Of a DNA stretch of 64,000 nucleotides, positions 43,308 through 52,644 are shown piece after piece; position 1 is the stretch's first letter; every line of letters starts with the position of its first letter. Below the pieces are notes generated by a model, which worked only from the letters and a program-made list of their open reading frames with translations, ran no database searches and was not told where the DNA came from. The DNA is from Candidatus Saccharimonadota bacterium. GTDB taxonomy: Bacteria; Patescibacteriota; Saccharimonadia; Saccharimonadales; Saccharimonadaceae. The position numbers were made by a program, and so were the translations under genes. The stretch lies in NCBI GenBank assembly GCA_017552385.1, contig JAFZQB010000012.1, positions 23,203 through 87,202 on the forward strand, in the 5' to 3' direction.

Positions 43308-45783
43308 GTTCTACTCCAAGTTTGAGTTGGTTCTTTACGACGGTAACAACGGCGACATCGCCTTTTTTGAGAGTACCTTTAATGATAGCTTCGGAGAGTA
43401 GAGACTCGAGGTAGTCTTCGATAGCGCGACGCAAAGGACGGGCGCCATTCTTCGGATCGAAGCCACGCGAGATGAGGAAATCTTTAACTTTGTCATCGAT
43501 TTTAAGGCCGAGGTTTTTGGTCGCGAGGCGTTTCTTAAGATCAGCAATGAGATTATCAAAGATGCGTTCGACGTCTTTTTCGCCGAGCGGGCGGAAGACG
43601 AGGATGCTATCAAGGCGATTAATTAGTTCTGGACGCATGGCTTTCTTAAGGGCTTTCATAGCGTATTCTTTTGATTCTTCGTATTCGTGGTCAAGTTCTT
43701 TCTTGGACTTCTTGCCATTAGTTTTCTCGGTAAAGCCAAAGGAATCTTCTCGGTAAGCGTCGTTAGCGCCGAGGTTGGAAGTAAGAATAACAATGGTGTT
43801 GTTGAATTTGATCTTATTGCCTTGGCCATCGGTAAGAATGCCGTCTTCGAGAATCTGGAGAAGCATATTGAAAACGTCTGGGTGGGCTTTTTCGATTTCG
43901 TCAAATAGGACAACGGAATAGGGGCGTCGGCGGACAGACTCGGTTAGTTTGCCACCATCGTCATAGCCAATATAGCCAGCTGGAGCACCGACAAGACGTG
44001 AGACGTTGTGTTTCTCGCCAAATTCGGACATGTCGATTTTGATTAGCGCGTTTTCGCCACCGAAGACTTCGCGGGCAATGACGCGAGCAAGCTCGGTTTT
44101 ACCGACGCCGGTAGGGCCCATGAATAAGAATGAGCCGATGGGGCGAGAAGCATTGGTGATGCCAGAGCGGCCACGTCGGATGGCTTTTGCAACAGAGACC
44201 ACGGCTTCGTCTTGGCCAATGATAGATTTTTTGAGATGAGACTCAAGGTTGGCTAGGAGCTCCATTTCATCGCCATGAACTTTGGAAACGGGGATGCCAG
44301 TTTTTAGCGAAATAGCAGTAGCAAGGTTCTCTTCGGTAAGTACAGGAATATCTTCTTCTTTGATACCTTGCTTCTCGAGTTCTTTGATTTTAGCCTTAGT
44401 TTGCTCAACTTTAGTTTTGAACTCTGCGGCGGCTTGATAGTCGTCTTTTTCGGCTGAGGATTCCATTTTGTCTTCTAGAGTGCCTAGCTCGATTTTGAGC
44501 TTTTTTAGTTCCCCACCGCCTTTTTTGTCGGCCTCGACTTTGGCAATAGCAGAAGCTTCATCAATGACATCGATGGCTTTATCGGGCATAAATCGGTCAT
44601 TGATGTAGCGACTAGACATATTGATGGCGGTTTCAAGAATTTCGTCAGGGATGGATACACCGTGGTGTTTCTCGTAGTGAGATTTAATCCCTTTTAGAAT
44701 ACGTAAGGTGACGCCAGGAGCTGGCTCCTCGACGAGGACGGTTTGGAAGCGGCGAGAGAGGGCTTTGTCTTTTTCGATGGATTTGCGATATTCGTCAAGT
44801 GTAGTGGCGCCAATAAGGCGAATTTTGCCACGAGCGAGAGCTGGTTTTAGGATATTGGCGGCATCCATGGTGCCTTCTGATGAACCTGCTCCGGACAGAA
44901 GATGGAGCTCATCAATAAAGAGAAGGATGGAGTCGTCCGAGGAAGCTTCGTCAATGATGCCTTTGATGCGTTCTTCAAATTCACCACGATATTTAGTGCC
45001 AGCAAGTAGAGAGCTGAGGTCGACTTGGTAGATGTGCTTGCCAATTAAGAGAGATGGGACTTCGTTTTTAACGATTTTTTGGGCTAACCCTTCGACAATG
45101 GCAGTTTTACCTACGCCAGCCTCGCCGATTAATACTGGATTAGATTTAGTGCGGCGGCAAAGGACGGTAATGGTGCGTTCGATTTCCTGGTCGCGGCCGA
45201 TAACGTTGTCAAGCTTACCAGTACGGGCCATTTCAGTGAGGTCGGAGCCAAAACGAGAGAGCCAGCGAAGAGGGGTCTTGCGGGCATATTTTTGTTTTTC
45301 TTTAGAAAATTTAGCTTGTTCTGCTTGCCTGTCGACAAGTTTTTCGATTTCTTCGGCTAATTCATCAAGATTAACATTAAGTTTCTCAAGGAGAGAAGCG
45401 GCGTTGGAATTGCCTTGATTGATGAGTGCGTAGAGAAGGTGCTCAGTGCCGATGGCTTCAAGACCTTGATCGCGGACAAAATTGCGGGCCATCTGTAAGG
45501 TCAAAATGGTTGATTCCGATAAAGACATCATGGCCATTTGGCTTTTATTGGCGATGTCTACAGCGGGCTTGCCGAGGGCTTTCTCGGCATCGTCTAGGGT
45601 GACGTGCCAGTTGAAGAGGAGCTTGGCGCCTTCTGAAGCATCCATAGCGAGGATGCCTAGGAGTAGATATTCGGTACCCATGTAGCCTTTGTTGTACTTC
45701 TTGGAATAAAAGTCAGCTTTTTGAAGTGAAAAACGAGCGTTTTCAGAGAGGTGATTCATGATTTCTGAGAATTCGTCTTGCAT
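43300..45783 (-). CDS. clpC: ClpC-type AAA+ unfoldase
   Basis: I start at the ATG at 45783 ([12 protein letters not shown]), 827 residues, because the -10 box lies just upstream. Order: Clp N domain (two repeats, [10 protein letters not shown] and TEHLLYALI), AAA1 with [10 protein letters not shown] and [12 protein letters not shown], a UVR-like middle segment ([16 protein letters not shown]), AAA2 with [11 protein letters not shown] and [14 protein letters not shown], and D2-small. A FGF tripeptide in EDSFGFTEK is in the place of the (V/I/L)GF ClpP-binding loop. It unfolds substrates for ClpP. The promoter overlaps a CIRCE site, so it should be a heat-shock gene. Confidence 0.93.
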   Translation of the reverse strand: MQDEFSEIMNHLSENARFSLQKADFYSKKYNKGYMGTEYLLLGILAMDASEGAKLLFNWHVTLDDAEKALGKPAVDIANKSQMAMMSLSESTILTLQMARNFVRDQGLEAIGTEHLLYALINQGNSNAASLLEKLNVNLDELAEEIEKLVDRQAEQAKFSKEKQKYARKTPLRWLSRFGSDLTEMARTGKLDNVIGRDQEIERTITVLCRRTKSNPVLIGEAGVGKTAIVEGLAQKIVKNEVPSLLIGKHIYQVDLSSLLAGTKYRGEFEERIKGIIDEASSDDSILLFIDELHLLSGAGSSEGTMDAANILKPALARGKIRLIGATTLDEYRKSIEKDKALSRRFQTVLVEEPAPGVTLRILKGIKSHYEKHHGVSIPDEILETAINMSSRYINDRFMPDKAIDVIDEASAIAKVEADKKGGGELKKLKIELGTLEDKMESSAEKDDYQAAAEFKTKVEQTKAKIKELEKQGIKEEDIPVLTEENLATAISLKTGIPVSKVHGDEMELLANLESHLKKSIIGQDEAVVSVAKAIRRGRSGITNASRPIGSFLFMGPTGVGKTELARVIAREVFGGENALIKIDMSEFGEKHNVSRLVGAPAGYIGYDDGGKLTESVRRRPYSVVLFDEIEKAHPDVFNMLLQILEDGILTDGQGNKIKFNNTIVILTSNLGANDAYREDSFGFTEKTNGKKSKKELDHEYEESKEYAMKALKKAMRPELINRLDSILVFRPLGEKDVERIFDNLIADLKKRLATKNLGLKIDDKVKDFLISRGFDPKNGARPLRRAIEDYLESLLSEAIIKGTLKKGDVAVVTVVKNQLKLGVEHE

Positions 45784-45790
45784 AATGTAC

Positions 45791-45828
45791 ATTATATATA
45801 ATTAGCAGTCGCAAGTCAAGAGTGCTAA
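45791..45828 (-). promoter_or_regulatory. clpC promoter with CIRCE operator
   Basis: On the minus strand TTAGCACTC, nine bases and GACTGCTAA (45828-45802) form CIRCE with one mismatch to the 9-9-9 consensus, the HrcA site. Within it TTGACT (45819-45814), a 17-bp spacer and TATAAT (45796-45791) form the promoter, so HrcA would block polymerase directly. The ATG at 45783 is 8 bases past the -10. No hrcA gene lies in this window. Confidence 0.85.
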
Positions 45829-45880
45829 TTTTGTTTTGTTGGCAACTGTTCTGAGATGGGGTTTTAAGGTTATAGGTATA

Positions 45881-45911
45881 AAAATGCCCCGTTCTCTGGT
45901 GAGAGCGGGGC
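45881..45911 (-). terminator. Terminator of the two-gene cassette
   Basis: GCCCCGCTCTC (45911-45901) pairs with AGAGAACGGGGC (45897-45886) and is followed by ATTTTTAT on the minus strand. Confidence 0.75.
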
Positions 45912-45925
45912 GGTGGGAGGGGATG

Positions 45926-46483
45926 TTATGAGGCGGCGCCAAAGCAGCAGCTCTTATAGAGCCATTCGTAGACTCCGCATTTGGAGCCGTTGAACAGGGC
46001 CGCCGTGAGGGCTTCGATAAAAGCGCAATAACGCACTTCGTTTCCCCAGGCGAAACTGATGACATCGCCATCGTCACTGGTGGCGTCGAATTGCCACTCG
46101 ACTTCTTGGTATGTGGTGCCATCATCTTTGGTGATGTTTTTGCACTCTCTGCGCACGGCGGTGATTGTCTCTGTCCGTCCGTTTCTGTCGATAAGGTATT
46201 CCGGCAGGGCGACATTGCAACACAGGTCGGCCTGGCACCGTTTGAATTCTCCAAACCGGTTGCACAGGGTGAACCTGTCTCTGATGGGGTGCTGCTGATA
46301 GAAGCCCGTGATTGCTTCTTTCGTGAAAACGAAGAAGTGTGTGTCGGTGACCTGGATCATTTTGACCGTGACGCTGCTGTCTTTTTCATCGACGGTTGCG
46401 CTGAGGTCGAAACGCCGAGCGGATTTGAATTTGTCGTCAGCGCCGGGTTTGGTCGGCGGTCCGCCATAGTTATAGCTACTCAT
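45926..46483 (-). CDS. Cysteine-rich hypothetical protein
   Basis: This 185-residue protein is unrecognised. It has about ten cysteines, in groups (LCNRFGEFKRCQADLCCN in the middle and KCGVYEWLYKSCCF at the end), but no signal peptide or membrane span. GGAAGGAG lies about 9 bases before the ATG, and the gene follows the 124-residue ORF by 42 bases. By eye its GC content looks higher than in the neighbouring genes, which hints at transfer. A metal-binding or disulfide-rich role is possible; I do not assign one. Confidence 0.6.
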   Translation of the reverse strand: MSSYNYGGPPTKPGADDKFKSARRFDLSATVDEKDSSVTVKMIQVTDTHFFVFTKEAITGFYQQHPIRDRFTLCNRFGEFKRCQADLCCNVALPEYLIDRNGRTETITAVRRECKNITKDDGTTYQEVEWQFDATSDDGDVISFAWGNEVRYCAFIEALTAALFNGSKCGVYEWLYKSCCFGAAS

Positions 46484-46525
46484 CTTGCGTTTGCTCCTTC
46501 CGTTCTGCGGATTCTTTTGCGAGTC

Positions 46526-46900
46526 TTAGGACCAATTTGGAAAACTTTCCATCTGTATGGGCCTGTATGGTCCGCCAGTGGTTTGCATCCTCTTGTTATG
46601 CTTTTGGATTGCTCTGCAGATTCCGTCGCAGTAGGTCTGCCATAAGGTATAGCCTTTTTCCCATTTCTGGATGATATTGAGACGAGGCCTTGTGACATGG
46701 TTGGTCGTTTCGCCATTGATGAGGCGCGTGGAGTCCTTTTTGATCCAATCGGAGATGATCTCTTCGGGTTTGAAAGGCTTTGCCTCGTAGAAGGCGTCGA
46801 TTCTGCGATCTGCTTGTGCCATTGCACTGATAAACAGATCTTCGTGCGCCTGGCGCCTACTTTCGAGTACCTCGCGATGAGTTGGACTAGATTTATTCAT
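46526..46900 (-). CDS. Hypothetical protein, first gene of a small cassette
   Basis: This 124-residue soluble protein with no known family starts MNKSSPTHREVLESRRQAHE and is rich in charged and aromatic residues near the end (WEKGYTLWQTYCDGICRAI). GGGAGGA lies 9 bases before the ATG. A perfect promoter and a terminator shape it and the next gene into a compact two-gene unit between clpC and fusA. Another frame (46480-46827) is open but lacks a good start. Confidence 0.6.
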   Translation of the reverse strand: MNKSSPTHREVLESRRQAHEDLFISAMAQADRRIDAFYEAKPFKPEEIISDWIKKDSTRLINGETTNHVTRPRLNIIQKWEKGYTLWQTYCDGICRAIQKHNKRMQTTGGPYRPIQMESFPNWS

Positions 46901-46976
46901 TACTTCATTCCTCCCAAATTGTTATGTACTTCACCTTCTGGCTCCCCTCCCAAGGACAGTTGGTGATTGTGCCTTA

Positions 46977-47005
46977 ATTATAGCACAAACGTAATAAAAT
47001 GTCAA
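46977..47005 (-). promoter_or_regulatory. Consensus promoter of the two-gene cassette
   Basis: TTGACA (47005-47000), a 17-bp spacer and TATAAT (46982-46977) on the minus strand; the -35 abuts the T-tract of the fusA terminator. The leader of about 70 bases carries AATTAAGGCA (46979-46970) and GGGAGGGGAG (46951-46942), words shared with the cassette at 49.3 kb. Confidence 0.85.
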
Positions 47006-47008
47006 GAA

Positions 47009-47031
47009 AAAAGCCCCTTTTTGGGGCTTTT
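47009..47031 (-). terminator. fusA terminator
   Basis: AAAAGCCCC and GGGGCTTTT (47031-47009) around AAAAA, followed by TTTTTT on the minus strand. Confidence 0.85.
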
Positions 47032-47048
47032 GTCAATTTGGTTATAGA

Positions 47049-49148
47049 TTATTTACTGTTGCGCTTCTCTATAATTTCAGCTGCTACATTAGGCGGAACT
47101 TCCTCGTAGGCGAAGAGCTCCATCGTAGATGCGGCACGGCCTTGGCTCATAGAGCGAAGATCAGAGGTGTATCCGAAGAGATTTGCGAGCGGACAGAAGG
47201 CGCGGATGACTTTGGTGCCACCAGGGAGATCTTCCATCTCATCGATGCGGCCGCGGCGAGAGTTAATATCGCCAATGACGTCGCCCATGAAGTCTTCAGG
47301 GGTGGTGATTTCCATTTTCATGACAGGCTCAAGGAGAACAGGGTTAGCTTTCTTAATACCTTCGCGAGTAGCGAGAGCACCAGCGAGGGCGAAGGCGAGT
47401 TCGGAGGAGTCGACATCGTGGTAAGAACCATCGTAGAGGGTAGCTTTGACGTCGACGACTGGGTAACCAGCGATGACGCCGCCGTTCAATGTGTCTTCGA
47501 TACCTTTTTGGACAGGTTTGCGGTATTCTTGTGGAACAACACCACCTTTGATCTGGTCGATGAATTCGAAGCCTTTGCCTGGTTCGTTTGGCTCAAATTT
47601 GACCCAAACATCACCGTATTGGCCACGGCCACCGGATTGTTTGATGTGCTTACCTTGTGCTTCAGCAGTACCACGAATGGTTTCGCGATAAGCAACTTGT
47701 GGAGCGCCGGTGTTGGCTTCAACGCCGTGCTCACGTTTCAAACGGTCGATAATAATCTCGAGATGAAGTTCGCCCATACCAGAGATGATGGTCTGGCCAG
47801 TCTCTTCGTCAGTGTGGACGCGGAAAGTCGGATCCTCTTCGGCGAGTTTGGAGAGGCCAATGCCCATTTTCTCTTGGTCGGCCTTGGTCTTTGGCTCGAC
47901 AGCGATAGATACAGGTGGATCTGGGAATTCGATAGATTCGAGACGAATTGGATGAGCTGGATCACAGATAGTGGTACCAGTAGTACAATCTTTGAGACCT
48001 ACAACGGCGGCAATATCGCCAGCGCCGACTGAGGTGATTTCATCACGCTTATCAGCGAACATACGGACGATACGACCGACGCGCTCTTTGTTGCCGGTGG
48101 AAGCGTTAAGAATAAAAGCGCCAGTCTCAAGTTTGCCGGAATAAACACGGATGAAGATAAGCTTACCAACAAATGGATCGGTAGCAATTTTGAAGGCAAG
48201 GGCGCAAAGTGGCTCTTTGTCATCGGCTTTGCGGACTTCTTCGTCGCCAGTCTTTGGTGAGTGGCCAACGGTTTGGCCTTGATCGCGATCAAGAGGAGAT
48301 GGAAGATAGTCAGTAACAAGGTCGAGGACTTTCTCGACAATAACGCCACGGCCATCACCACCAGTGACTAGGTAGAAGTCACCATCAAGGACACGCTTGC
48401 GGAGAGCCGCTTTGAGCTCTTCGGTAGAAATGGCTTCTTCGCCGCCTTCAAAGAATTTCTCCATGAGTTTCTCATCGGCGGAAACGGCTTCTTCGACGAG
48501 AACGGCGCGAGCATTCTTGGCTTTTTCAACCATATCAGCTGGGATTTCGCCGACAGTAAGCTCGTGGTCAGCATAATCCTTGTAGGTGTAGGCTTTCATG
48601 TCAACGAGGTCGACTACGCCGCAGATATCTTTTTCAAAGCCGATTGGAAGATGAATGGCAACGGCGTTCTTAGAGAGACGTTTGTGGATGGAATCGAGAG
48701 ACTTGTAGAAGTCGCCACCGATTTGGTTGATTTTGTTGACGAAGCAAATGCGTGGAACACCGTATTTGGTAGCTTGGCGCCAAACGGTTTCAGACTGAGC
48801 TTCGACACCCATCTTGCCATCGAAGACAACGACGGCGCCGTCGAGAACACGAAGAGAACGCTCAACTTCAGCGGTGAAGTCAATGTGACCTGGGGTATCG
48901 ATGATATTGATTTTGTGGCCCTTCCAGTAGGCAGTAACAGCGGCAGACGTAATGGTAATACCACGTTCCTTTTCCTGTTCCATCCAGTCGGTGGTAGCGC
49001 CACCGGTATCGCCCTTGACGAGGTCGATTTTATGTTTCAGACCGGTGCGGTATAGAATCGCCTCACTTGTAGTGGTTTTTCCGGCGTCGATGTGGGCGAT
49101 AATACCGATGTTGCGGAACTTTGATAGGTCTTTGACTTCCTGAGCCAT
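47049..49148 (-). CDS. fusA: Elongation factor G
   Basis: The 699-residue translational GTPase has G1 [11 protein letters not shown]2 with [10 protein letters not shown]3 [17 protein letters not shown] and all five EF-G domains to the end (domain [17 protein letters not shown], domain [28 protein letters not shown]). The G4 motif, normally NKxD (NKMD in E. coli), reads NKIN in [10 protein letters not shown]; the codon is AAC. In other GTPases Asp here sets guanine specificity. EF-G moves tRNAs during translocation. It is a single-gene unit with AAAGGAA before the ATG; tufA and rpsL/rpsG are not next to it. Confidence 0.95.
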   Translation of the reverse strand: MAQEVKDLSKFRNIGIIAHIDAGKTTTSEAILYRTGLKHKIDLVKGDTGGATTDWMEQEKERGITITSAAVTAYWKGHKINIIDTPGHIDFTAEVERSLRVLDGAVVVFDGKMGVEAQSETVWRQATKYGVPRICFVNKINQIGGDFYKSLDSIHKRLSKNAVAIHLPIGFEKDICGVVDLVDMKAYTYKDYADHELTVGEIPADMVEKAKNARAVLVEEAVSADEKLMEKFFEGGEEAISTEELKAALRKRVLDGDFYLVTGGDGRGVIVEKVLDLVTDYLPSPLDRDQGQTVGHSPKTGDEEVRKADDKEPLCALAFKIATDPFVGKLIFIRVYSGKLETGAFILNASTGNKERVGRIVRMFADKRDEITSVGAGDIAAVVGLKDCTTGTTICDPAHPIRLESIEFPDPPVSIAVEPKTKADQEKMGIGLSKLAEEDPTFRVHTDEETGQTIISGMGELHLEIIIDRLKREHGVEANTGAPQVAYRETIRGTAEAQGKHIKQSGGRGQYGDVWVKFEPNEPGKGFEFIDQIKGGVVPQEYRKPVQKGIEDTLNGGVIAGYPVVDVKATLYDGSYHDVDSSELAFALAGALATREGIKKANPVLLEPVMKMEITTPEDFMGDVIGDINSRRGRIDEMEDLPGGTKVIRAFCPLANLFGYTSDLRSMSQGRAASTMELFAYEEVPPNVAAEIIEKRNSK

Positions 49149-49290
49149 GTTTTTCCTTTATTAAAAATTTTTTAGCAATAAAATAAAAGTTCAAGGAATA
49201 TCTTATCACAATAATAGGTTATTTACAAGAGGAGGAAATAAAAATTGCCCCTTTAAAAACATGCTATAAATGTAGCCAATGCGTCGGCAC

Positions 49291-49316
49291 AAAAATGTCG
49301 CCCTGTGAGGGCGACG
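49291..49316 (-). terminator. Terminator of the 49.3-kb cassette
   Basis: GTCGCCCT (minus strand from 49315) pairs with AGGGCGAC and is followed by ATTTTTG. Confidence 0.75.
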
Positions 49317-49331
49317 AAAAGAGGTGATGGG

Positions 49332-49643
49332 TTAGCAAAATGTGTTTGGGCTGTAGTAGATTGTGCGGTTGTCGTAAGGACGGACCAACCTAGAGACTTG
49401 TTTACCGCCATTCCCGGTACCGGTCTGCTGAATAACAGCAATATACTTAGGATCAATTTGCAGTTTGTCGGCAGCGTAGCGGCTTTTTGCGATGACGGCA
49501 GTGTCTTCTGCAAGGCAAAGTGGGATATTGCCAGAACTAGCTGGTTCGATCTCCTTGACTTCACCTTCGGTGTCGTACATCCAGATTGTATCTCCAGTGA
49601 GATTAATAAGACGGTGCACGATTTTTGATGAGAAATCAATCAT
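49332..49643 (-). CDS. Hypothetical 103-residue protein
   Basis: This small soluble protein starts MIDFSSKIVHRLINLTGDTI and ends YYSPNTFC. The NLTGDTIWMYDTEGEVKEIEP start recalls the NLTPHDI-type small proteins often seen in phage and mobile regions, but the match is loose. It has its own TTGACC-17-TATAAT promoter, a leader with AATTAAGGCA and GGGAGGGAAG, and a terminator. It lies next to fusA on the opposite side from the 46-kb cassette, with the same kind of leader. No function is assigned. Confidence 0.55.
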   Translation of the reverse strand: MIDFSSKIVHRLINLTGDTIWMYDTEGEVKEIEPASSGNIPLCLAEDTAVIAKSRYAADKLQIDPKYIAVIQQTGTGNGGKQVSRLVRPYDNRTIYYSPNTFC

Positions 49644-49694
49644 GAGTATACTTCCCTCCCATCTGAAGTGCTTGCCTTAATTTGAGATTAAGAC

Positions 49695-49735
49695 AATCTT
49701 TTGATTATAACATAAACACTAAGTAAGGTCAATAG
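49695..49735 (-). promoter_or_regulatory. Promoter of the 49.3-kb cassette
   Basis: TTGACC, a 17-bp spacer and TATAAT on the minus strand. The leader carries AATTAAGGCA (49682-49673) and GGGAGGGAAG (49660-49651) just before the ATG. Confidence 0.75.
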
Positions 49736-49737
49736 CT

Positions 49738-50061
49738 TTATTTTTTATGAAAACGATGCCTAGAAAGTGATGTAATGGTGGGATTAAGGGACGCAGAAGC
49801 TTTTGCGTTGATAGAATTGAGCCTTTCTGTAGCCTTTTTAAGAGAAATATCGAGTTCGTCTACGGCTTTTTCGATAGGTTTGTTTCTAGATTGCACAATA
49901 GAGGACATTTCTTGAATATTATGGTGATATCTAAGAACGTGTTCGCCAAAATGTCGGGCCTCTTCGCGTTGAGGGATTATTTCAACGATAGGAGGCGATT
50001 GTTCGGGAGTGACGACCGGAGTATTTGGGTTTTGTCTTAGACGGTTGAGACCTTGGATCAT
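49738..50061 (-). CDS. Hypothetical 107-residue protein after pgk
   Basis: The protein is hydrophilic with a Pro-rich N-terminus (TPVVTPEQSPPIVEI) and a helical middle (EKAVDELDISLKKATERLNSI). No family is recognised. Its ATG overlaps the pgk stop (TAATG), so translation is coupled to pgk. Confidence 0.5.
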   Translation of the reverse strand: MIQGLNRLRQNPNTPVVTPEQSPPIVEIIPQREEARHFGEHVLRYHHNIQEMSSIVQSRNKPIEKAVDELDISLKKATERLNSINAKASASLNPTITSLSRHRFHKK

Positions 50062-51134
50062 TATTTGTTTTCTATAACCTCTAAGCCTGGAAGGCTATTG
50101 CCGCCTAGGAATTCAAGCGCAGCGCCGCCACCAGTACTAAGTAAGCTAAACTTGAGTGAGTTGTCTTTTTCAATAGCTTCTTCGGCAAAAGCTGTGGTGT
50201 CGCCCCCCAAAATAATAGAGGTGATTTCTGGTGACTCGCCAAGGGTCTTAAGGAAAATAGTAGAGCTAGTAGCAAAGGCGATATCCTCGGCTTTGCCGAG
50301 AAGGCCGTTCCAAACAACTGTTTTGCTGGTTTTGGCAGTTTCTACGAAGTGAGCGGTGGAAACTGGACCACAGTCGAGCTTATTCCCTTCTGAGTCTTCG
50401 TCGAAATCTTCTGCAATGTAGATATTGTCCGCAGGAGCTACTGCTCCGTCAGTGGCGATTTTCCCACCTATACAGATAGCGTCAGCCTTATTCTTGAAGA
50501 CTTCGATTAGTGGAGCTTTGTCGTCAACTTTAGCGCCGCCTAGCATGAGCATGAATGGTCTTTCTGGAGATTCCATGACTCTGCTAAGAGCGTTGATTTC
50601 TTTTTCGAGAAGAAGACCGGCGTAAACAGGGAGGTTTTTAGAGACGGCAGAAGTTGAAGCGTGAGCGCGGTGGATCACGGCGAAGCCGTCCTGTACGTAG
50701 ACGGAAGCGGAAGTAGAATCGATAATTTCGCGGATGAAATCTTCATCATTCTTTTCTTCTCCTGGATAGAAGCGCAGGTTTTCTAGCAGAAGAACGCCGC
50801 CATTCTTTAGATGGGAGACGGCGTCTTCGACGTCTGGGCCAGACACGTCATCGACGAAATCTACTGGCACACCCGGGAGCAATTCGGCAAGTTTAAGAGC
50901 GACAGGCTTCAATGATAGCTCTTTGACCCTTTTTCCTTCTGGACGTCCGAGGTGAGAGATGAGGACAATTTTCTTGGCGCCGTGTTCCAGAAGATAGTTG
51001 ATGGTTGGAAGGGAGGCGCGAATACGAAAGTCGCTTGCGACTTGCCCGTCTTGGAGTGGTACGTTGTAGTCTGTGCGGACTAGGACGATTTGATTCCTGA
51101 CTTTGGCATCTCTTAAGGTTAATTTGTTTTCCAT
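50061..51134 (-). CDS. pgk: Phosphoglycerate kinase, shortened
   Basis: From the ATG at 51134 the protein is 357 residues; bacterial PGK is usually 390-400. Family motifs are present: VRTDYNVPL, HLGRPEG, LLENLRFYPGEEKND, HRAHASTSA, MLGGAKVDDK, GLLGKAEDIAFATSST, LGGDTTAF and STGGGAALEFLGG. The missing part is around residue 225, where GGGMANTFL and about 35 further residues are reduced to a short GGKIATDGAV link. It makes ATP from 1,3-bisphosphoglycerate. pyk lies 19 bp upstream, so both genes of lower glycolysis are cotranscribed. Confidence 0.92.
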   Translation of the reverse strand: MENKLTLRDAKVRNQIVLVRTDYNVPLQDGQVASDFRIRASLPTINYLLEHGAKKIVLISHLGRPEGKRVKELSLKPVALKLAELLPGVPVDFVDDVSGPDVEDAVSHLKNGGVLLLENLRFYPGEEKNDEDFIREIIDSTSASVYVQDGFAVIHRAHASTSAVSKNLPVYAGLLLEKEINALSRVMESPERPFMLMLGGAKVDDKAPLIEVFKNKADAICIGGKIATDGAVAPADNIYIAEDFDEDSEGNKLDCGPVSTAHFVETAKTSKTVVWNGLLGKAEDIAFATSSTIFLKTLGESPEITSIILGGDTTAFAEEAIEKDNSLKFSLLSTGGGAALEFLGGNSLPGLEVIENK

Positions 51135-51153
51135 GAACTGTACCTTTCTGGTT

Positions 51154-52587
51154 TTAGATATAACGGATTTTGATAGTATCGGTGCCATGATCGACGCCAT
51201 GAGCGCCAGAGATAATAACAGCGAGCAATTCGGTCTTCCCTTCTTCCGGTTTGAGGTAGCCGGAGTTCTTGAGCTCTCGGGCCAAGTCAATACCATAATC
51301 ATCTGAATACGGACGGACAAAGGAAGCATTTGCATAGGTTAAGGCAAGTTGAGAGGCTACACGGGAGTTAGAAGTGACGGAAATGATTGGCACGTTCGGG
51401 CGTTCGGCGGCAAGAGCTTCAGCAGTGGCGCCAGTATGTGTCTGGCAAATAATGACGTCGGCTTCGATCTTCTCGGCAAGACGCGCGACGGCGCTAGAAA
51501 TCGCGTCATAGATCTTGATGTCGGTGGATGGAGCTTCTTCGGCTGGAGCGATGCGTGTATGATTTTGGGTGTAGAGAATAACTTTCTTCATTGCCTTAAC
51601 GGCTTCTAGTGGGTACTTGCCGTTAGCAGTTTCGTCTGATAGCATGACGGCGTCTGCTCCTTGGATGACGGCGTTGGCAACGTCGGACACTTCGGCGCGG
51701 GTTGGCTCCGGGTTTTCTACCATGGAACCCATCATTTGTGTAGCAACGATACAAAGCTTGCTATGTTTGCGGCAAAGTGCGATGAGTTTACGCTGAACGA
51801 TTGGGACAACCTCAGCGCCTGCTTCTACGGCCATATCGCCGCGAGCAACCATAATACCGTCAGATGCTTCGACGATGGCTTCCAATGTTTTGTCGTTTTC
51901 GATAGCTTTTTTGGTCTCGATCTTAGCGATGATTTGCGCAGAAGAACCGTGTGACAGTAAAATTTGGCGAAGCTTGTCGATGTCCGCAGCGGACTGCACA
52001 AAGGAGAGAGCTACGTAATCGAAGTCGCGCGAAGCGCCAAATTCAATGTCAGCCATATCTTTATCAGTAATGATGTCACCACCGAAATCGGTATCTGGCA
52101 GATTAAGGCCCTTCTTACTCATGATATAGCCATCGTTCTGGACACGGATTTTAACAGCTGTCTTACTGAGAATTTCGACAACTTCGGTCTTGATTTTGCC
52201 GTCGAAGATGTAGAGAGGCTCACCTGGCTTTACTTTGTCGGCAAGGTTATATTGGACTGGAAGAGTCTTGCCTCCGTCATGGGATTCGCATGCATAATCA
52301 AGAATGAGCTCATCGCCGGTGTGGACGTCAAGATGATTGTTTTTTAGCTCGCCGAGACGAATTTTAGGACCTTGAAGATCCTGCACGATAGCAACAGAAC
52401 GACCTTTTTTGGCAGAGGCGTTTCGAATCCAAGCGATTTGCTCGTCACGCTCTAAGTAGTTTCCATGGGAAAAGTTCAGTCGGCAACCATTAACGCCGGC
52501 CATGACGAGATCAGTGACAGCTTCTTCAGACATGACAGAGGGGCCAATAGTAGCCAAAATTTTGGTACGTTTGAATAACTTGCTCAT
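51154..52587 (-). CDS. pyk: Pyruvate kinase
   Basis: The 477-residue enzyme has the N-terminal KILATIGPSVMSEE, NFSHGNYLERDE, the metal and PEP region DIEFGASRDFDYVALSFVQSA and KIETKKAIEN, MVARGDMAVEAG, the TQMMGSMVENPEPTRAEVSDVANAV segment, and a C-terminal regulatory domain (TGATAEALAAERPNVPIISVTSN). It makes pyruvate and ATP. TGCTAAACT lies 7 bases before the ATG, so the mRNA may be leaderless. It precedes pgk. Confidence 0.94.
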   Translation of the reverse strand: MSKLFKRTKILATIGPSVMSEEAVTDLVMAGVNGCRLNFSHGNYLERDEQIAWIRNASAKKGRSVAIVQDLQGPKIRLGELKNNHLDVHTGDELILDYACESHDGGKTLPVQYNLADKVKPGEPLYIFDGKIKTEVVEILSKTAVKIRVQNDGYIMSKKGLNLPDTDFGGDIITDKDMADIEFGASRDFDYVALSFVQSAADIDKLRQILLSHGSSAQIIAKIETKKAIENDKTLEAIVEASDGIMVARGDMAVEAGAEVVPIVQRKLIALCRKHSKLCIVATQMMGSMVENPEPTRAEVSDVANAVIQGADAVMLSDETANGKYPLEAVKAMKKVILYTQNHTRIAPAEEAPSTDIKIYDAISSAVARLAEKIEADVIICQTHTGATAEALAAERPNVPIISVTSNSRVASQLALTYANASFVRPYSDDYGIDLARELKNSGYLKPEEGKTELLAVIISGAHGVDHGTDTIKIRYI

Positions 52588-52629
52588 AGCTTTAGTTTAG
52601 CACGTATCTTGAAAAATTTATAGCTGTTA

Positions 52630-52638
52630 TGTTAAAAT
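52630..52638 (+). promoter_or_regulatory. Leaderless promoter of the 52.6-kb gene
   Basis: TGTTAAAAT has its -10 at 52633-52638; the ATG at 52645 is 7 bases past it. Confidence 0.5.
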
Positions 52639-52644
52639 TACACT

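Noticed and set aside
45775..45800. dif-like sequence (GCATAATGTACATTAT...) near the clpC start
   Set aside because: It resembles the E. coli dif core but consists of the clpC start codon and its -10 box; a chromosome-dimer site there is unlikely and the outer arms do not match.
46091..46645. Long plus-strand ORF opposite the cysteine-rich gene
   Set aside because: The minus-strand pair has promoter, ribosome sites and terminator; the plus-strand frame has none.
47142..48032. Long plus-strand ORF of 296 codons inside fusA
   Set aside because: It is a shadow of the strongly biased fusA codons.
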